The position numbers and the translations under genes are program-made. The notes beneath the pieces were generated by a model that did not search any database, had not been told where the DNA came from, and saw only the letters and a program-made list of their open reading frames with translations. Below are positions 27,217-38,021 of a stretch of DNA of 64,000 bases, one piece after another; the stretch's first letter is position 1; every line of letters starts with the position of its first letter. This DNA is from Aquibacillus albus (GTDB lineage: Bacteria > Bacillota > Bacilli > Bacillales > Amphibacillaceae), in the NCBI RefSeq assembly GCF_016908325.1, contig NZ_JAFBDR010000011.1:1-64000 (forward strand). The letters run 5' to 3'.

Positions 27217-27996
27217 ATGACAAGACATAAGGTAGAAATTTGTGGAGTAGATACATCAAAATTACCAGTACTAAAAAATGATGAAATGCGGAAATTGTTT
27301 AAGCAAATGCAAGATGGTGACTTATCAGCAAGGGAACAATTAGTGAATGGAAACTTACGACTAGTGTTAAGTGTGATTCAAAGGTTTAACAATCGTGGTG
27401 AATATGGTGACGACTTATTTCAAGTCGGCTGTATTGGTTTAATGAAGTCAATTGACAATTTTGATTTAAGTCAAAATGTAAAATTTTCGACCTATGCAGT
27501 CCCTATGATTATTGGTGAAATTAGAAGATACTTAAGAGATAATAATCCGATTCGAGTCTCAAGATCATTACGGGATACGGCATACAAGGCTTTACAAGTT
27601 AGAGAAAAGCTTATTAGTAAAACATCGAAAGATCCAACACCAATGGAGATTGCTGAAGAAATGGGTGTTCCACACTCAGAAATTGTTTTTGCCATGGATG
27701 CTATACAAGATCCTGTATCGTTATTTGAACCCATTTATAACGATGGTGGTGATCCAATCTTCGTTATGGATCAACTGAGTGATGACAAAGACAAAGAGTC
27801 AAATTGGCTTGATAAATTATCATTAAAAGAAGGAATGCACCGATTAAATGATCGAGAGACAATGATTTTAAATAAACGCTTTTTTCAAGGAAAGACACAA
27901 ATGGAAGTTGCAGAAGAAATCGGGATTTCCCAAGCACAGGTGTCTCGATTAGAAAAAGCAGCTATTCGTGAAATGAATAAAGAAATGTTTGAATAA
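27217..27996 (+). CDS. sigG: RNA polymerase sporulation sigma factor G
   Basis: The 259-residue sigma factor directs late forespore transcription. The N-terminal segment KVEICGVDTSKLPVL is typical of sigma-G. Region 2 includes NLRLVLSVIQRFNNRGE and DDLFQVGCIGLMKS; region 4 ends EVAEEIGISQAQVSRLEKAAI. AACGGGAGGG precedes ATG 27217. Its own promoter at 27151-27179 separates it from sigE, so the forespore can express it alone. A long hairpin terminator follows. Confidence 0.97.
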   Translation: MTRHKVEICGVDTSKLPVLKNDEMRKLFKQMQDGDLSAREQLVNGNLRLVLSVIQRFNNRGEYGDDLFQVGCIGLMKSIDNFDLSQNVKFSTYAVPMIIGEIRRYLRDNNPIRVSRSLRDTAYKALQVREKLISKTSKDPTPMEIAEEMGVPHSEIVFAMDAIQDPVSLFEPIYNDGGDPIFVMDQLSDDKDKESNWLDKLSLKEGMHRLNDRETMILNKRFFQGKTQMEVAEEIGISQAQVSRLEKAAIREMNKEMFE

Positions 27997-28017
27997 TAAA
28001 CATAATATATTTTAATA

Positions 28018-28097
28018 TGTCCTATCGATTACAGTTTCTGTCCTTGCCACAAAAGATGGTATTGGACAAGAAATTGCTAAATCGATAGGACATTTTT
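28018..28097 (+). terminator. Long hairpin terminator after sigG
   Basis: TGTCCTATCGATT (28018-28030) pairs with AATCGATAGGACA (from 28079), with a second inner stem (TTTCTGTCC with GGACAAGAAA) and T run ATTTTTT. About 80 nt in all, much longer than the other terminators in the window. Confidence 0.88.
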
Positions 28098-28215
28098 TAT
28101 GCTTTCATGATAAGTATAATTCCATGCTTGAAGATTAGTGAATCGGTTAATTTTTAGAAATTAAAAGAAAAATAATAGGCTCCTTGCATATAGTAGTAAA
28201 AAGGCAGGTGTTTCG

Positions 28216-28485
28216 ATGATTACATTAACAGACTTACAAATCAAGGATATTATCATGGTGGACGATGGGAAAAAGTTAGGGAACATTACTGACTTAGAAA
28301 TTGATGTGGATAAAGGTAAAATACTCTATTTGATAATCGGGACAAAAGGAAAAGTAATGGGGATGTTCGGAAAGCAAGATGAGATGATAATTCCGTGGGA
28401 GAATATTGTTACAATTGGTTCAGACGTCATTTTGGTAAAGAAACAGGGGCATCCAAGATTATTTACTGAACAAATTGACAATTGA
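28216..28485 (+). CDS. ylmC: PRC-barrel protein YlmC (YmxH family)
   Basis: The 89-residue protein is a single PRC-barrel domain: MITLTDLQIKDIIMVDDGKKLGNITDLEIDVDKGKI, then GKQDEMIIPWENIVTIGSDVILV. The family is common in spore formers, and its role is not established. An AGGTG element precedes ATG 28216. Its place between sigG and pgeF matches B. subtilis, except that ylmA is not present between them here. Confidence 0.88.
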   Translation: MITLTDLQIKDIIMVDDGKKLGNITDLEIDVDKGKILYLIIGTKGKVMGMFGKQDEMIIPWENIVTIGSDVILVKKQGHPRLFTEQIDN

Positions 28486-28550
28486 TTCAGGTTTTAACAG
28501 GAAAACCCTAGAGAATTGTGGTAAAATGGTGGAAAATGAGGAGGAAAACA

Positions 28551-29360
28551 ATGGAACCCTTTCTACTTAACAATCATTCGACATTATTGATAGAAGATTG
28601 GAAAAAAGATGCACCTACATTAGTAGCTGGGATTACAACACGTGACGGAGGTGTTAGTAAGGGTTCATTTGCTTCCTTAAACTTAGGCTTTCACGTTCCT
28701 GACACCCCTGAGCATGTTTTGGAAAATAGAGAGTCTTTAGCTGAATTCTTGAAAATTCCTTTGAGAAACTGGGTAATGGGGGAACAAACTCACCAAACAA
28801 AAGTTGTTGTGGTTAGTCATGCAGATGCAGGTAAGGGTGCTTTTGAACATCGGAGCACCTTGAATGGTGTAGATGGAATAATCACGAGTGAGCGTGGTTT
28901 ATTATGTACAGCTATGTTTGCTGACTGTGTTCCATTATATTTTTTCGATCCAATTACAGGGTGGATTGGAATTGCTCACGCAGGATGGAGAGGCACAGTC
29001 AACAAAATGGCAAAAGAAATGGTCGATTCTCTTGTTAACCAAGGGGTAGATGTACAGTCATTACGTGTTACAATTGGACCTTGTATTAGTCAATTTAATT
29101 ATGAGGTTGACGATAAGGTTGTAGACCACATCCCAAATAATTGGAAAGAAAAAGTAGTAAAACGAACGAAAACGGGTCGGTTTTTGCTTGATTTACGAAA
29201 ACTAAATCAGGAGATACTTTTAGATTCAGGGGTGTTGGGTGAAAATATTAAGGTCACCAATTTTTGCACATTCCAGGATGATAAGTTTTTTTCACATCGA
29301 CGCGATAATGGCATGACTGGTCGAATGTTAGGATTTATTGGTTTTCAAACAACTAACTAA
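28551..29360 (+). CDS. pgeF: PgeF/YlmD-family purine nucleoside phosphorylase (DUF152)
   Basis: The 269-residue protein belongs to the YfiH/YlmD family, variously described as multicopper oxidase-like, purine nucleoside phosphorylase/deaminase, and a peptidoglycan-editing factor in E. coli. Signatures are GGVSKGSFASLNLG, the metal-site residues in FADCVPLYFFDP and GIAHAGWRGTV, and the C-terminal FFSHRRDNGMTGRMLGFI. ATG 28551 has AGGAGGAAAAC upstream; the in-frame ATG-like codon at 28518 lies before the site. The exact in vivo substrate in this organism is open. Confidence 0.9.
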   Translation: MEPFLLNNHSTLLIEDWKKDAPTLVAGITTRDGGVSKGSFASLNLGFHVPDTPEHVLENRESLAEFLKIPLRNWVMGEQTHQTKVVVVSHADAGKGAFEHRSTLNGVDGIITSERGLLCTAMFADCVPLYFFDPITGWIGIAHAGWRGTVNKMAKEMVDSLVNQGVDVQSLRVTIGPCISQFNYEVDDKVVDHIPNNWKEKVVKRTKTGRFLLDLRKLNQEILLDSGVLGENIKVTNFCTFQDDKFFSHRRDNGMTGRMLGFIGFQTTN

Positions 29361-29443
29361 ATAATTTTACAGGTGATACAAATTGAAAGCTTCTTGCTTC
29401 CATGAATGATTTTTAACATCTTCTAGAGAAAGGAGACAAACTC

Positions 29444-30121
29444 ATGAATGTACAAGCCAATTTCGAAGGGATACGTGCTAATATTAATCAAGCCTGTAAA
29501 AGAGCTGGCCGAAACCCAGATGAAATAACCGTCATTGCGGTTACGAAATATGTTACAATTGAACGAGCAAAAGAGGCAATTGAAGCTGGTGTTACTAATC
29601 TTGGGGAAAACAGATTGGAAGGTTTTAAAGAAAAATACCATGCATTAGACTCCTTAGCTACATGGCATTTTATTGGATCCTTACAGTCTAGAAAAGTGAA
29701 GGAACTGATATCTGAAGTAGATTTTATCCATTCATTAGACCGCTTGTCTCTTGCAAAGGAAATAAATAAACGTGCTGATGAACCAGTTTCTTGTTTTGTT
29801 CAGATTAATGTTAGTGGAGAAGAATCTAAGCATGGAATTCACCCAGATAAAGTACATACATTTATTGAAGAATTAAGTAAATATGAGAATATAAAAGTTG
29901 TTGGATTAATGACAATGGCGCCATTTATTAACGATGAAGCAGTCATCCGCTCAACATTTAAAGATTTAAGATTATTACGAGACGAAATAAGAGATAAACA
30001 GTTTGCACATGCACCTTGTCCTTATCTATCAATGGGAATGAGCAATGACTATTCGATTGCGATTGAAGAAGGTGCTACACATATTCGGATCGGGTCAAAG
30101 CTTGTTGGTAGTTCTAACTAA
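29444..30121 (+). CDS. ylmE: PLP homeostasis protein, YggS family (YlmE)
   Basis: The 225-residue alanine-racemase-fold protein binds pyridoxal phosphate at the Lys in AVTKYV (about residue 36). Further motifs are GENRLEG, WHFIGSLQSRK (phosphate loop), QINVSGEESKHG and the C-terminal MGMSNDYSIAIEEGATHIRIGS. The family buffers PLP and influences amino acid and keto acid pools; no catalytic reaction is known. AAAGGAG precedes ATG 29444. It is part of the ylmC-ylmG cluster. Confidence 0.93.
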   Translation: MNVQANFEGIRANINQACKRAGRNPDEITVIAVTKYVTIERAKEAIEAGVTNLGENRLEGFKEKYHALDSLATWHFIGSLQSRKVKELISEVDFIHSLDRLSLAKEINKRADEPVSCFVQINVSGEESKHGIHPDKVHTFIEELSKYENIKVVGLMTMAPFINDEAVIRSTFKDLRLLRDEIRDKQFAHAPCPYLSMGMSNDYSIAIEEGATHIRIGSKLVGSSN

Positions 30122-30136
30122 AATGAGGTGAATACA

Positions 30137-30556
30137 ATGAGTATTAAAAGTAAAATAAAAACGTTCTTTACTGTTGATGATGATTATGATTATGTGGAAG
30201 AGAATGTGGACGAGCCTCAACCATTATCGAGAAGTAGTAGAAGTGAGAATGTGGTTAGCCTGAAATCTGTAACAAACAGCGCTAAAGTTGTTTTATGTGA
30301 ACCACGTTCTTACAATGAAGCACAAGATATCGCTGATCACCTTGTTAATCGGCGATCTGTTGTAGTTAATTTACAGCGAGTCGAACATATTCAAGCAAAA
30401 CGCATCATAGATTTTTTAAGTGGGACTGTTTATGCAGTTTCGGGCGGAATTCAGAAGCTAGGACCACAAACGTTTCTTTGTACGCCTGAAAACGTTGATG
30501 TTTCAGGTACGATAACAGAAATGCTAGAGGAAGAAGAAATAGAAAGAGGATGGTAG
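30137..30556 (+). CDS. sepF: Cell division protein SepF
   Basis: The 139-residue protein binds membrane through an N-terminal amphipathic helix ([11 protein letters not shown]) and bundles FtsZ through a C-terminal domain ([43 protein letters not shown]). An acidic linker separates them. ATG 30137 has GAGGTG at 6 bp; GTG 30128 overlaps that site and is rejected. It backs up FtsA as a membrane anchor of the Z-ring. Confidence 0.95.
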   Translation: MSIKSKIKTFFTVDDDYDYVEENVDEPQPLSRSSRSENVVSLKSVTNSAKVVLCEPRSYNEAQDIADHLVNRRSVVVNLQRVEHIQAKRIIDFLSGTVYAVSGGIQKLGPQTFLCTPENVDVSGTITEMLEEEEIERGW

Positions 30557-30560
30557 ATTG

Positions 30561-30827
30561 ATGTCACAGTTATTTAATTTGCTTTACACTGCAATCGAAA
30601 TTTATAGTTTTGCCTTGATTATTTATATTTTACTATCTTGGTTTCCTGGTGCAAGAGAGTCTTCGATTGGGAGTTTCTTGGGTAGGATATGCGAGCCTTA
30701 TTTAGAACCATTTCGCAAAATCATTCCACCATTAGGAATGATTGACATTTCTCCAATCGTAGCAATTTTAGTTTTACAGTTTGCTACAAGTGGGTTGCGT
30801 ATTTTACAGGGGTACCTTTTTTTCTAA
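30561..30827 (+). CDS. ylmG: YggT-family membrane protein YlmG
   Basis: The 88-residue protein has two membrane helices and the YggT motif [19 protein letters not shown] with [16 protein letters not shown]. Homologues act in nucleoid or thylakoid distribution and osmotic response; in bacilli it is linked to division by position after sepF. ATG 30561 is used; the preceding in-frame TTG 30558 is an alternative start. A terminator lies at 30846. Confidence 0.9.
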   Translation: MSQLFNLLYTAIEIYSFALIIYILLSWFPGARESSIGSFLGRICEPYLEPFRKIIPPLGMIDISPIVAILVLQFATSGLRILQGYLFF

Positions 30828-30845
30828 TTTAATGATGATGTAGGT

Positions 30846-30872
30846 AAAACTTGGCTTAAGCCAAGTTTTATT
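30846..30872 (+). terminator. Terminator after ylmG
   Basis: AAAACTTGGC and GCCAAGTTTT pair perfectly around TTAA, followed by ATTTG. The T run is short, so termination may be partial. Confidence 0.72.
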
Positions 30873-30939
30873 TGAATCTGCTGTCAAAGTTTCAAGTGGA
30901 CAGTTTCAAGTGTAAGAAATAGGTTAGAGAGAACTTTTG

Positions 30940-30948
30940 TGTTAAAAT
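30940..30948 (+). promoter_or_regulatory. Possible extended -10 promoter for ylmH
   Basis: TGTTAAAAT (TGn plus TAAAAT) lies about 23 bp before the ylmH start codon. No convincing -35 is seen. Confidence 0.42.
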
Positions 30949-30970
30949 TTTATATTCATAGGTGATTGTC

Positions 30971-31744
30971 GTGGACTTATACCAGCATTTCCGAAAAGAA
31001 GAACATCCCTTTATTGATCAAGTCCTTTCATGGAGGGAGCAGGTTGAACGAAGTTTTCAGTCTAAATTAAGTGATTTTTTAAACCCTCGTGAACAAAAAA
31101 TTTTTTCAACAATTATCGGCAAAAGTACGGATTATCAATTAGGATTTTTCGGTGGTGCAAAAAATGCTGAAAGAAAAAGGGCTATTCTTGCACCCTATTA
31201 TGAGGAGATTTCAGATGAAGATTATGAAATTACTTTATTAGAAGCGAAGTATCCATCGAAATTTATCACATTAGAGCATCGAGATGTGTTAGGGGCGTTT
31301 TTATCATTGGGGATAAAAAGAAAGAAGCTTGGTGAGCTTATCGTTCGAGATGGGTTCATTCAAATTGTGGTCGCCTCAGATATCGATATGTATATTAAAG
31401 TTAATTTAACGGAAATAAAACGAGCATCTGTAACTTTTGAAGAAAGACCGATTACTAATATTGTAGAGAAGAATGAAGAATGGGACGCACATCTTGTTAC
31501 TGTATCATCGCTCCGTTTAGATGCAGTGTTAAAAGAAATTTACCATATATCAAGGCAAAATGCTTCAGCATATATAGAAAAAGGCTGGGTAAAAGTAAAT
31601 TTTGAAACGATCCAAAACCCATCTTTTGTTTTGGAGCAGGATGACCTGTTATCACTCCGTGGAAAAGGCAGAAGTAAAATTACGGATATTCACGGCCTAT
31701 CTAAAAAGGAAAAGTGGAAAATAACGATTGAAAAATTAAAATAA
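30971..31744 (+). CDS. ylmH: S4-domain RNA-binding protein YlmH
   Basis: The 257-residue protein has an N-terminal region with YQHFRKEEHPFIDQVL and a C-terminal S4 RNA-binding domain (about residues 180-245: SSLRLDAVLKEIYHISRQNASAYIEKGWVKVN). In B. subtilis YlmH binds stalled 50S-peptidyl-tRNA complexes and can aid C-terminal tailing in ribosome rescue, a link with rqcH in this window. GTG 30971 matches the family N-terminus and follows AGGTGAT; GTG 30962 overlaps that site. Confidence 0.9.
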   Translation: MDLYQHFRKEEHPFIDQVLSWREQVERSFQSKLSDFLNPREQKIFSTIIGKSTDYQLGFFGGAKNAERKRAILAPYYEEISDEDYEITLLEAKYPSKFITLEHRDVLGAFLSLGIKRKKLGELIVRDGFIQIVVASDIDMYIKVNLTEIKRASVTFEERPITNIVEKNEEWDAHLVTVSSLRLDAVLKEIYHISRQNASAYIEKGWVKVNFETIQNPSFVLEQDDLLSLRGKGRSKITDIHGLSKKEKWKITIEKLK

Positions 31745-31824
31745 ATAAAATAATTTGCAGGAAATCCCTTAAAAATGTCGAAATTTTGAATACTGGGAAA
31801 GAATTATGTAAGGAGGTGGCCATT

Positions 31825-32346
31825 GTGCCATTAACACCGCTAGATATTCATAACAAAGAGTTTACAAGAGGTTTTCGTGGTTATGATGAAGATGAGGTTA
31901 ATGAATTTTTGGACCAAGTAATAAAAGATTATGAATTAGTTATTAGAGAAAAAAAAGAACTAAAAGAAAAAGTGGAACAGTTAAGTGAAAAGCTCGGTCA
32001 CTTTTCAAATATCGAAGAAACATTGAATAAGTCTATTTTGATTGCTCAAGAAACAGCAGAAGAGGTTAAAGGTAATGCTACGAAAGAATCAAAACTAATT
32101 ATAAAAGAAGCAGAGAAAAATGCAGATCGCATTATCAATGAAGCATTACAAAAGTCAAGACGTATTTCTATTGAGGTAGAGGAACTAAAGAAACAGGCTA
32201 AAGTGTTTCGAACCCGCTTGAAAATGCTTGTTGAAGCACAGCTTGATTTAATCGAAAATGATGACTGGGATGGCTTATTTGAAACGGAAGTAGACGATAG
32301 ACAAGATGAAGGTATAGAGAAGAAGACTTTTGAGAATAATTATTAG
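31825..32346 (+). CDS. divIVA: Cell pole and septum protein DivIVA
   Basis: The 173-residue coiled-coil protein recognises curved membrane at septa and poles and recruits MinJ/MinCD and, in sporulation, RacA. From GTG 31825 the N-terminus is MPLTPLDIHNKEFTRGFRGYD, placing the membrane-inserting Phe17-Arg18 as in B. subtilis. The rest is heptad-rich coiled coil with an acidic tail. AAGGAGGTGG lies 7 bp upstream. An in-frame ATG at 31786 precedes the ribosome binding site and is rejected. Confidence 0.95.
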   Translation: MPLTPLDIHNKEFTRGFRGYDEDEVNEFLDQVIKDYELVIREKKELKEKVEQLSEKLGHFSNIEETLNKSILIAQETAEEVKGNATKESKLIIKEAEKNADRIINEALQKSRRISIEVEELKKQAKVFRTRLKMLVEAQLDLIENDDWDGLFETEVDDRQDEGIEKKTFENNY

Positions 32347-32349
32347 ACC

Positions 32350-32378
32350 TTGACGTTTAAACAATTATTACATATAAT
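32350..32378 (+). promoter_or_regulatory. Sigma-A promoter of the ileS T-box leader
   Basis: TTGACG (32350-32355), a 17-bp spacer and TATAAT (32373-32378) give a near-perfect promoter just after the divIVA stop codon. Transcription would start near 32385, leaving a leader of about 450 nt. Confidence 0.9.
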
Positions 32379-32439
32379 TCATTAACATAAGTCTATGATT
32401 ATGTGATGACACAATGGAATGATTTTCAAAATACAATGC

Positions 32440-32783
32440 GAGGGAAAGTATAAAAGTAAGCCCACTGTGAAGCGAGTTAGGGGTGGTGAAAGCCTAACCA
32501 GTGTACTTTTAGAAAATCACCCTTAAGTATCCATTCGAAAAGATAGTGTAACGAATAGTACCTGTCAAGTGACTGGATTGTGCCCGGGAAATGTGGGGGT
32601 ACTTCGGTATCTTGCTAATCGGTACGATGAGGAGATTACAGTTATCTGAGTAGAGATGGACGGTTTATTCACGTTACGAATTTCGAGTGGATAAAATGAT
32701 GGTAATTATGCTTCATCATTTATCTATTAAGGGTGGTACCGCGAGTCCTTCTCGTCCCTTTGGGATGATAAGGGCTTTTTTGT
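32440..32783 (+). promoter_or_regulatory. Isoleucine T-box riboswitch
   Basis: Stem I contains the distal element AGCGAGTTAGGGGTGG with its pairing partner AGCCTAACC, followed by the specifier loop GAAAATCACC with codon ATC at 32516-32518, read by tRNA-Ile. The conserved T-box AAGGGTGGTACCGCG is at 32729-32743. It is followed by a terminator stem (CCTTCTCGTCCC with GGGATGATAAGG) and a T run near 32777. Uncharged tRNA-Ile would favour the antiterminator and expression of ileS. Confidence 0.95.
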
Positions 32784-32843
32784 TTGCTCGCAACATTTCT
32801 TAACTTTCATTGCTATAAAAGAAACGTAAGGAGGAAAATGGAA

Positions 32844-35603
32844 ATGGATTTTAAACAAACATTGTTAATGCCAAAAACAGAATTTCCAATGCGTGGGAAT
32901 TTACCAAACAAAGAGCCAAAAATTCAAGAAAATTGGGATGATGTAGACATTTACGGTCAAGTTCAAAAAAGAACAGAAGGTAGACCGTTGTTCGTATTAC
33001 ATGATGGACCTCCATATGCTAATGGAGATTTGCATATGGGTCATGCATTAAACAAAATCTTAAAGGATTTTATTGTACGCTATAAATCAATGGCAGGCTA
33101 TAATGCTCCTTATGTTCCAGGATGGGACACTCATGGACTGCCAATTGAGCAAGCTTTGGCAAAGAAAAAAGTAAATCGTAAAAAAATGTCTGTAGCAGAA
33201 TTCAGACAAAAGTGTGCCGACTATGCCCTTCAACAGGTAGATAATCAACGAACACAATTCAAGCAATTAGGGGTTCGTGGAGATTGGGACAATCCATATA
33301 TTACGTTAACGAAAGACTATGAAGCTGCTCAAATCAAAGTGTTTGGGGAGATGGCTAAAAAGGGATACATTTATAAAGGGCTTAAACCAGTTTACTGGTC
33401 TCCATCGTCCGAATCTGCTTTAGCGGAAGCAGAAATCGAATATCAAGATAAACGATCGCCGTCGATTTATGTAGGTTTTGATGTGAAAGATGGCAAAGGT
33501 CTTCTTAATGGTGATGAGAAATTTATCATTTGGACAACGACTCCATGGACTATTCCTGCCAACCTGGCTATTGCTTTACATCCTGATTTAGAATATGCAG
33601 TAGTTAAGGTTGGAGATGACAAATTTATTATTGCCCATGAAATGTTGAATACTGTTAGTGACGCATTAGAATGGGAAAATCCAGAGACTGTTCAATCGTT
33701 TAAAGGGAAAGAAGCTGAGCACATCGTTGCCACGCACCCTTTCTATGATCGAGATTCATTAGTAATTCTTGGTGAACATGTCACAACGGAAAGTGGTACT
33801 GGTTTAGTTCATACAGCACCGGGTCATGGGGAAGATGACTTTTTTGTTGGTAAAGAATATGGGCTAGACGTACTTTGTCCAGTAGATGAAAAGGGTTATT
33901 TTACGGATGAAGCACCTGGGTTTGAAGGGTTGTTTTACGATGCTGCTAATAAGGAAATCACACAAAAGCTGGAAGAGGTAGGAGCATTATTAAAGCTAAA
34001 CTTTATTACCCATTCGTATCCACACGACTGGAGAACAAAAAAGCCAACTATTTTTCGAGCAACAAATCAATGGTTTGCTTCCATAAAAGATTTTAGAGAA
34101 GATATCTTAAAAGAAATTAAGCGGATTAAGTGGTTCCCAAATTGGGGAGAAACAAGACTGTATAATATGGTCCGAGATCGTGAGGATTGGTGTATTTCTC
34201 GACAGCGTACTTGGGGGGTTCCGATTCCGGTATTTTACGGTGAGGATAGAACTCCGATTATTACTGACGAAACAATTACACATGTATCTAACTTATTCCG
34301 TGAGCACGGTTCAAATATTTGGTTTGAGTGGGATGCCAAGGATTTACTTCCAGAAGGCTTTACATCCGAGCATAGCCCGAATGGTACATTTACAAAAGAA
34401 ACAGACATTATGGATGTATGGTTCGATTCCGGCTCTTCTCACGAGGGAGTCTTAGAAGAACGTCCTGAATTGAAACGACCAGCGGATGTTTATTTAGAAG
34501 GATCAGATCAATACCGCGGATGGTTTAATTCATCACTTTCTACTTCTGTTGCTGTAACTGGAAAGGCTCCATATGAAGCAATCATTAGTCATGGATTTGC
34601 GTTAGATGGGCAAGGTCGTAAAATGAGTAAATCAGTTGGTAATGTTGTTGTCCCTGCAAAAATTATGAAACAATATGGTGCTGATATTTTACGCTTATGG
34701 GTAGCCTCTGTGGACTATCAAGCAGATGTTAGAATCTCTGATGATATTATTAAACAAGTTTCTGAAGGCTATCGTAAAATCAGAAATACGTTCCGATTCA
34801 TGCTAGGAAATCTACATGATTTTGATCCTAACAAGCATGCTGTGCAAGAACAGAACCTACATGAAGTTGACCGATATATGCTACTTCGTCTACAAGAGCT
34901 TACCAAAAAGGTTCGAGATGCTTATGATAACTATGAGTTTTCCACGATTTATCATAACGTGCATAATTTCTGTTCGATTGATTTAAGTGCTTTCTATTTA
35001 GATTTTGCAAAAGATATTTTATATATTGAAGCGGCGGATAAAAATAGACGTAGAAGCATTCAAACGGTTTATCATGAAATTGTTACGTCTTTAGTTAAGT
35101 TATTGGCTCCAATTTTAGTCCATACAACGGAGGAGATTTGGAGTTACATTCCTGGTGTTGAGGAATCTAGTGTTCAGCTAACAGATTTACCTGATCCAAA
35201 GGATGTAAAGGACAAAGAGCAGTTAAAAGCAAAATGGGATAATTTTATGGAGATTAGAGATGATGTCTTAAAGGCGTTAGAAGAAGCGCGTGCTGAAAAA
35301 GTAATCGGGAAGTCTTTAGAGGCAAGGATTTCTATCGTTCCAAACAATAATGAAACGAAAGTATTACTTGAGAATATTGAACAGTTACATCAATTGTTTA
35401 TTGTTTCAGAAGCTAACGTAGAAGATAACCATTCAGAAGCTAAGGAATATGATCATGTAAAAGTCCATGTTGAAAAACATACGGGTGATAGATGTGAACG
35501 TTGTTGGGTAGCTTCTGACACTGTTGGTACAGATAATGAATATCCAGAGTTATGCTCTCGCTGTGCTGACATTGTGAAAGAGCACTATTCAGAATTAGCT
35601 TAA
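32844..35603 (+). CDS. ileS: Isoleucyl-tRNA synthetase
   Basis: The 919-residue class I synthetase charges tRNA-Ile. The HIGH-type motif is HMGH in [18 protein letters not shown], the KMSKS motif is intact ([10 protein letters not shown]), and the CP1 editing domain has [13 protein letters not shown] and [15 protein letters not shown]. The C-terminal zinc site is CERCW with CSRC. The length and HMGH form fit the usual bacterial IleS found in bacilli. ATG 32844 gives the family start [15 protein letters not shown] 32838, two codons earlier, is closer to AAGGAGG. Expression is under the T-box. Confidence 0.97.
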   Translation: MDFKQTLLMPKTEFPMRGNLPNKEPKIQENWDDVDIYGQVQKRTEGRPLFVLHDGPPYANGDLHMGHALNKILKDFIVRYKSMAGYNAPYVPGWDTHGLPIEQALAKKKVNRKKMSVAEFRQKCADYALQQVDNQRTQFKQLGVRGDWDNPYITLTKDYEAAQIKVFGEMAKKGYIYKGLKPVYWSPSSESALAEAEIEYQDKRSPSIYVGFDVKDGKGLLNGDEKFIIWTTTPWTIPANLAIALHPDLEYAVVKVGDDKFIIAHEMLNTVSDALEWENPETVQSFKGKEAEHIVATHPFYDRDSLVILGEHVTTESGTGLVHTAPGHGEDDFFVGKEYGLDVLCPVDEKGYFTDEAPGFEGLFYDAANKEITQKLEEVGALLKLNFITHSYPHDWRTKKPTIFRATNQWFASIKDFREDILKEIKRIKWFPNWGETRLYNMVRDREDWCISRQRTWGVPIPVFYGEDRTPIITDETITHVSNLFREHGSNIWFEWDAKDLLPEGFTSEHSPNGTFTKETDIMDVWFDSGSSHEGVLEERPELKRPADVYLEGSDQYRGWFNSSLSTSVAVTGKAPYEAIISHGFALDGQGRKMSKSVGNVVVPAKIMKQYGADILRLWVASVDYQADVRISDDIIKQVSEGYRKIRNTFRFMLGNLHDFDPNKHAVQEQNLHEVDRYMLLRLQELTKKVRDAYDNYEFSTIYHNVHNFCSIDLSAFYLDFAKDILYIEAADKNRRRSIQTVYHEIVTSLVKLLAPILVHTTEEIWSYIPGVEESSVQLTDLPDPKDVKDKEQLKAKWDNFMEIRDDVLKALEEARAEKVIGKSLEARISIVPNNNETKVLLENIEQLHQLFIVSEANVEDNHSEAKEYDHVKVHVEKHTGDRCERCWVASDTVGTDNEYPELCSRCADIVKEHYSELA

Positions 35604-35611
35604 TAATTAGT

Positions 35612-35656
35612 AAACGCTAGGACGTTGTTTTTCAAAACAATTCCTAGCGTTTTTAC
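35612..35656 (+). terminator. Terminator after ileS
   Basis: AAACGCTAGGA pairs with TCCTAGCGTTT, with an inner TTGTTTT/AAAACAA stem, followed by TTTTT. The 180 bp that follow hold no gene; ylyA, expected here in B. subtilis, is absent. Confidence 0.92.
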
Positions 35657-35825
35657 ATGGATTTAAATATGGGGATATAATATCCTTTAAGGGGTATATA
35701 TGATAGGTAATCGTATGATACAGTCATACAGTCTTGTGATGGGGAGGGTTGTTTCTTTGTTTCGACGGTTTTCAACTCTTATTTAGAACTTCTTATGGAA
35801 GGATTTTCTTTTTCAATTGTTTTTA

Positions 35826-35834
35826 TGATAAAAT
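35826..35834 (+). promoter_or_regulatory. Possible extended -10 promoter for lspA
   Basis: TGATAAAAT (TGn plus TAAAAT) lies 41 bp before lspA. A -35 cannot be assigned with confidence. Confidence 0.42.
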
Positions 35835-35875
35835 GCTATAGAATGTAGAAAGACTATGGAACGGGGGAACAATGA

Positions 35876-36352
35876 ATGATTGGTTTATATTATTTCATTG
35901 CAATTGTCATCATTTTAATAGATCAACTTTCAAAGTGGTGGGTAGTAGCAAATATGGAGTTAGGTGAAAGCATTACGGTTATAGAAAACGTATTTTACCT
36001 AACGTCACATCGGAACACCGGTGCAGCATGGGGGATTTTAGCGGGTCAAATGTTTTTTTTCTACATAGTGACAACGGTTGTCATTATTGTTGTCATATAC
36101 TATATCCATAAGTTTGCGAAAGATAATAAATTAATGGGTTGGTCATTAGCATTTATTCTCGGTGGTGCAATTGGTAATTTTATTGACCGTATTTTTCGTA
36201 AAGAAGTAGTCGACTTTTTTAATGTTTATATTGGAACATATGATTACCCTATTTTTAATATCGCTGACTCTGCTCTCGTTGTTGGTGTTATCTTAATGTT
36301 AATAGCAACCTTTGTCGATGAGAAGAATAAGAAAGGAAGTATGCCTGCATGA
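35876..36352 (+). CDS. lspA: Lipoprotein signal peptidase II
   Basis: The 158-residue membrane aspartic protease has four helices and removes signal peptides from diacylglyceryl prolipoproteins. Catalytic aspartates lie in GNFIDRIFR and FNIADSALV. The segment [12 protein letters not shown] is conserved in the family. GGGGGAA precedes ATG 35876. The stop overlaps the rluD start in ATGA, as in B. subtilis lspA-ylyB. Confidence 0.95.
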   Translation: MIGLYYFIAIVIILIDQLSKWWVVANMELGESITVIENVFYLTSHRNTGAAWGILAGQMFFFYIVTTVVIIVVIYYIHKFAKDNKLMGWSLAFILGGAIGNFIDRIFRKEVVDFFNVYIGTYDYPIFNIADSALVVGVILMLIATFVDEKNKKGSMPA

Positions 36353-37260
36353 CATCCTTTAACCATAAGGTTCAACCAGAAGAAAAAGGTTTACGAATCG
36401 ATAAATTATTAACCACATTAAATACAGAGGCTTCAAGATCTCAAGTTCAATCTTGGATAAAAGATAATTTTGTTAGAGTAAATGGAGAGGCCATAAAAAG
36501 TAACTACAAGTGCCAAATAGATGATGACATTAGTTGGGATATACCAGAAGCGGAAGAATTGGATGTTGTTCCAGAAAATATTCCTATTGATATCATTTAT
36601 GAGGATGAAGATGTGTTAGTCGTTAATAAGCCAAAGGGAATGGTTGTTCATCCATCACCCGGACATTATAATGGAACCCTTGTTAATGCGTTACTGTATC
36701 ATTGTAATGATCTGTCAGGTATTAATGGAGTTATTCGACCTGGAATTGTTCATCGAATTGATATGGATACAAGTGGCTTATTAATGGTTGCAAAAAATGA
36801 TGTTGCTCACGAGTCTCTTGTGAATCAATTAAAAGATAAAACCGTAATGCGGTCTTATGAAGCGATTGTACATGGTGATATTGCTCATGAATATGGTACA
36901 ATAGATGCTCCACTTGGAAGAGACCCAAAAGATAGACAAAAAATGGCAGTTGTCGATGGTGGAAGGGATGCTGTTACCCATTTTGAAGTTTTACAACGCT
37001 TTGGAAACTATACATATGTCAAATGTGTATTAGAAACGGGACGAACTCACCAAATTCGTGTACATATGCAATATATCGGTTATCCATTAGTCGGTGATCC
37101 TAAATATGGGCCAAGAAAAACAATGGATATAAATGGCCAAGCATTGCATGCAGCAGTTCTTGGATTTGAACACCCTAAGTCAAAAGAATGGCTCGAATTT
37201 CAAGTGGAAGCACCTAAAGATTTTCAAACTTTATTAAAAGATTTGGAGAAGATGAGTTGA
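36349..37260 (+). CDS. rluD: RluA/RluD-family 23S rRNA pseudouridine synthase (YlyB)
   Basis: The 303-residue enzyme has an N-terminal S4 domain (about residues 14-60, [21 protein letters not shown]) and a pseudouridine synthase domain. The catalytic motif is [12 protein letters not shown], with Asp about 140. [20 protein letters not shown] is the conserved C-terminal motif. The target is inferred as 23S rRNA from the family; the exact uridines are not shown by sequence. It overlaps lspA by 4 bp. The pyr promoter -35 overlaps its stop codon. Confidence 0.92.
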   Translation: MTSFNHKVQPEEKGLRIDKLLTTLNTEASRSQVQSWIKDNFVRVNGEAIKSNYKCQIDDDISWDIPEAEELDVVPENIPIDIIYEDEDVLVVNKPKGMVVHPSPGHYNGTLVNALLYHCNDLSGINGVIRPGIVHRIDMDTSGLLMVAKNDVAHESLVNQLKDKTVMRSYEAIVHGDIAHEYGTIDAPLGRDPKDRQKMAVVDGGRDAVTHFEVLQRFGNYTYVKCVLETGRTHQIRVHMQYIGYPLVGDPKYGPRKTMDINGQALHAAVLGFEHPKSKEWLEFQVEAPKDFQTLLKDLEKMS

Positions 37261-37285
37261 CAATTCGTCAATTGTTTGTAATAAT
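37257..37285 (+). promoter_or_regulatory. Promoter of the pyr operon
   Basis: TTGACA at 37257-37262 is perfect and AATAAT at 37280-37285 matches five of six, with 17 bp between. The -35 includes the rluD stop codon. Transcription would start near 37292, just before the first PyrR attenuator. Confidence 0.72.
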
Positions 37286-37309
37286 TTAAGATAGAATTTA
37301 ATAGAACCT

Positions 37310-38012
<703 letters not shown>

Positions 38013-38021
38013 ATACAAAAC

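Noticed and set aside
36739-36786. HRID instead of HRLD in the RluD catalytic motif
   Set aside because: The catalytic Asp is kept, and Ile at this place is, to my knowledge, also present in the B. subtilis homologue, so it is not unusual.
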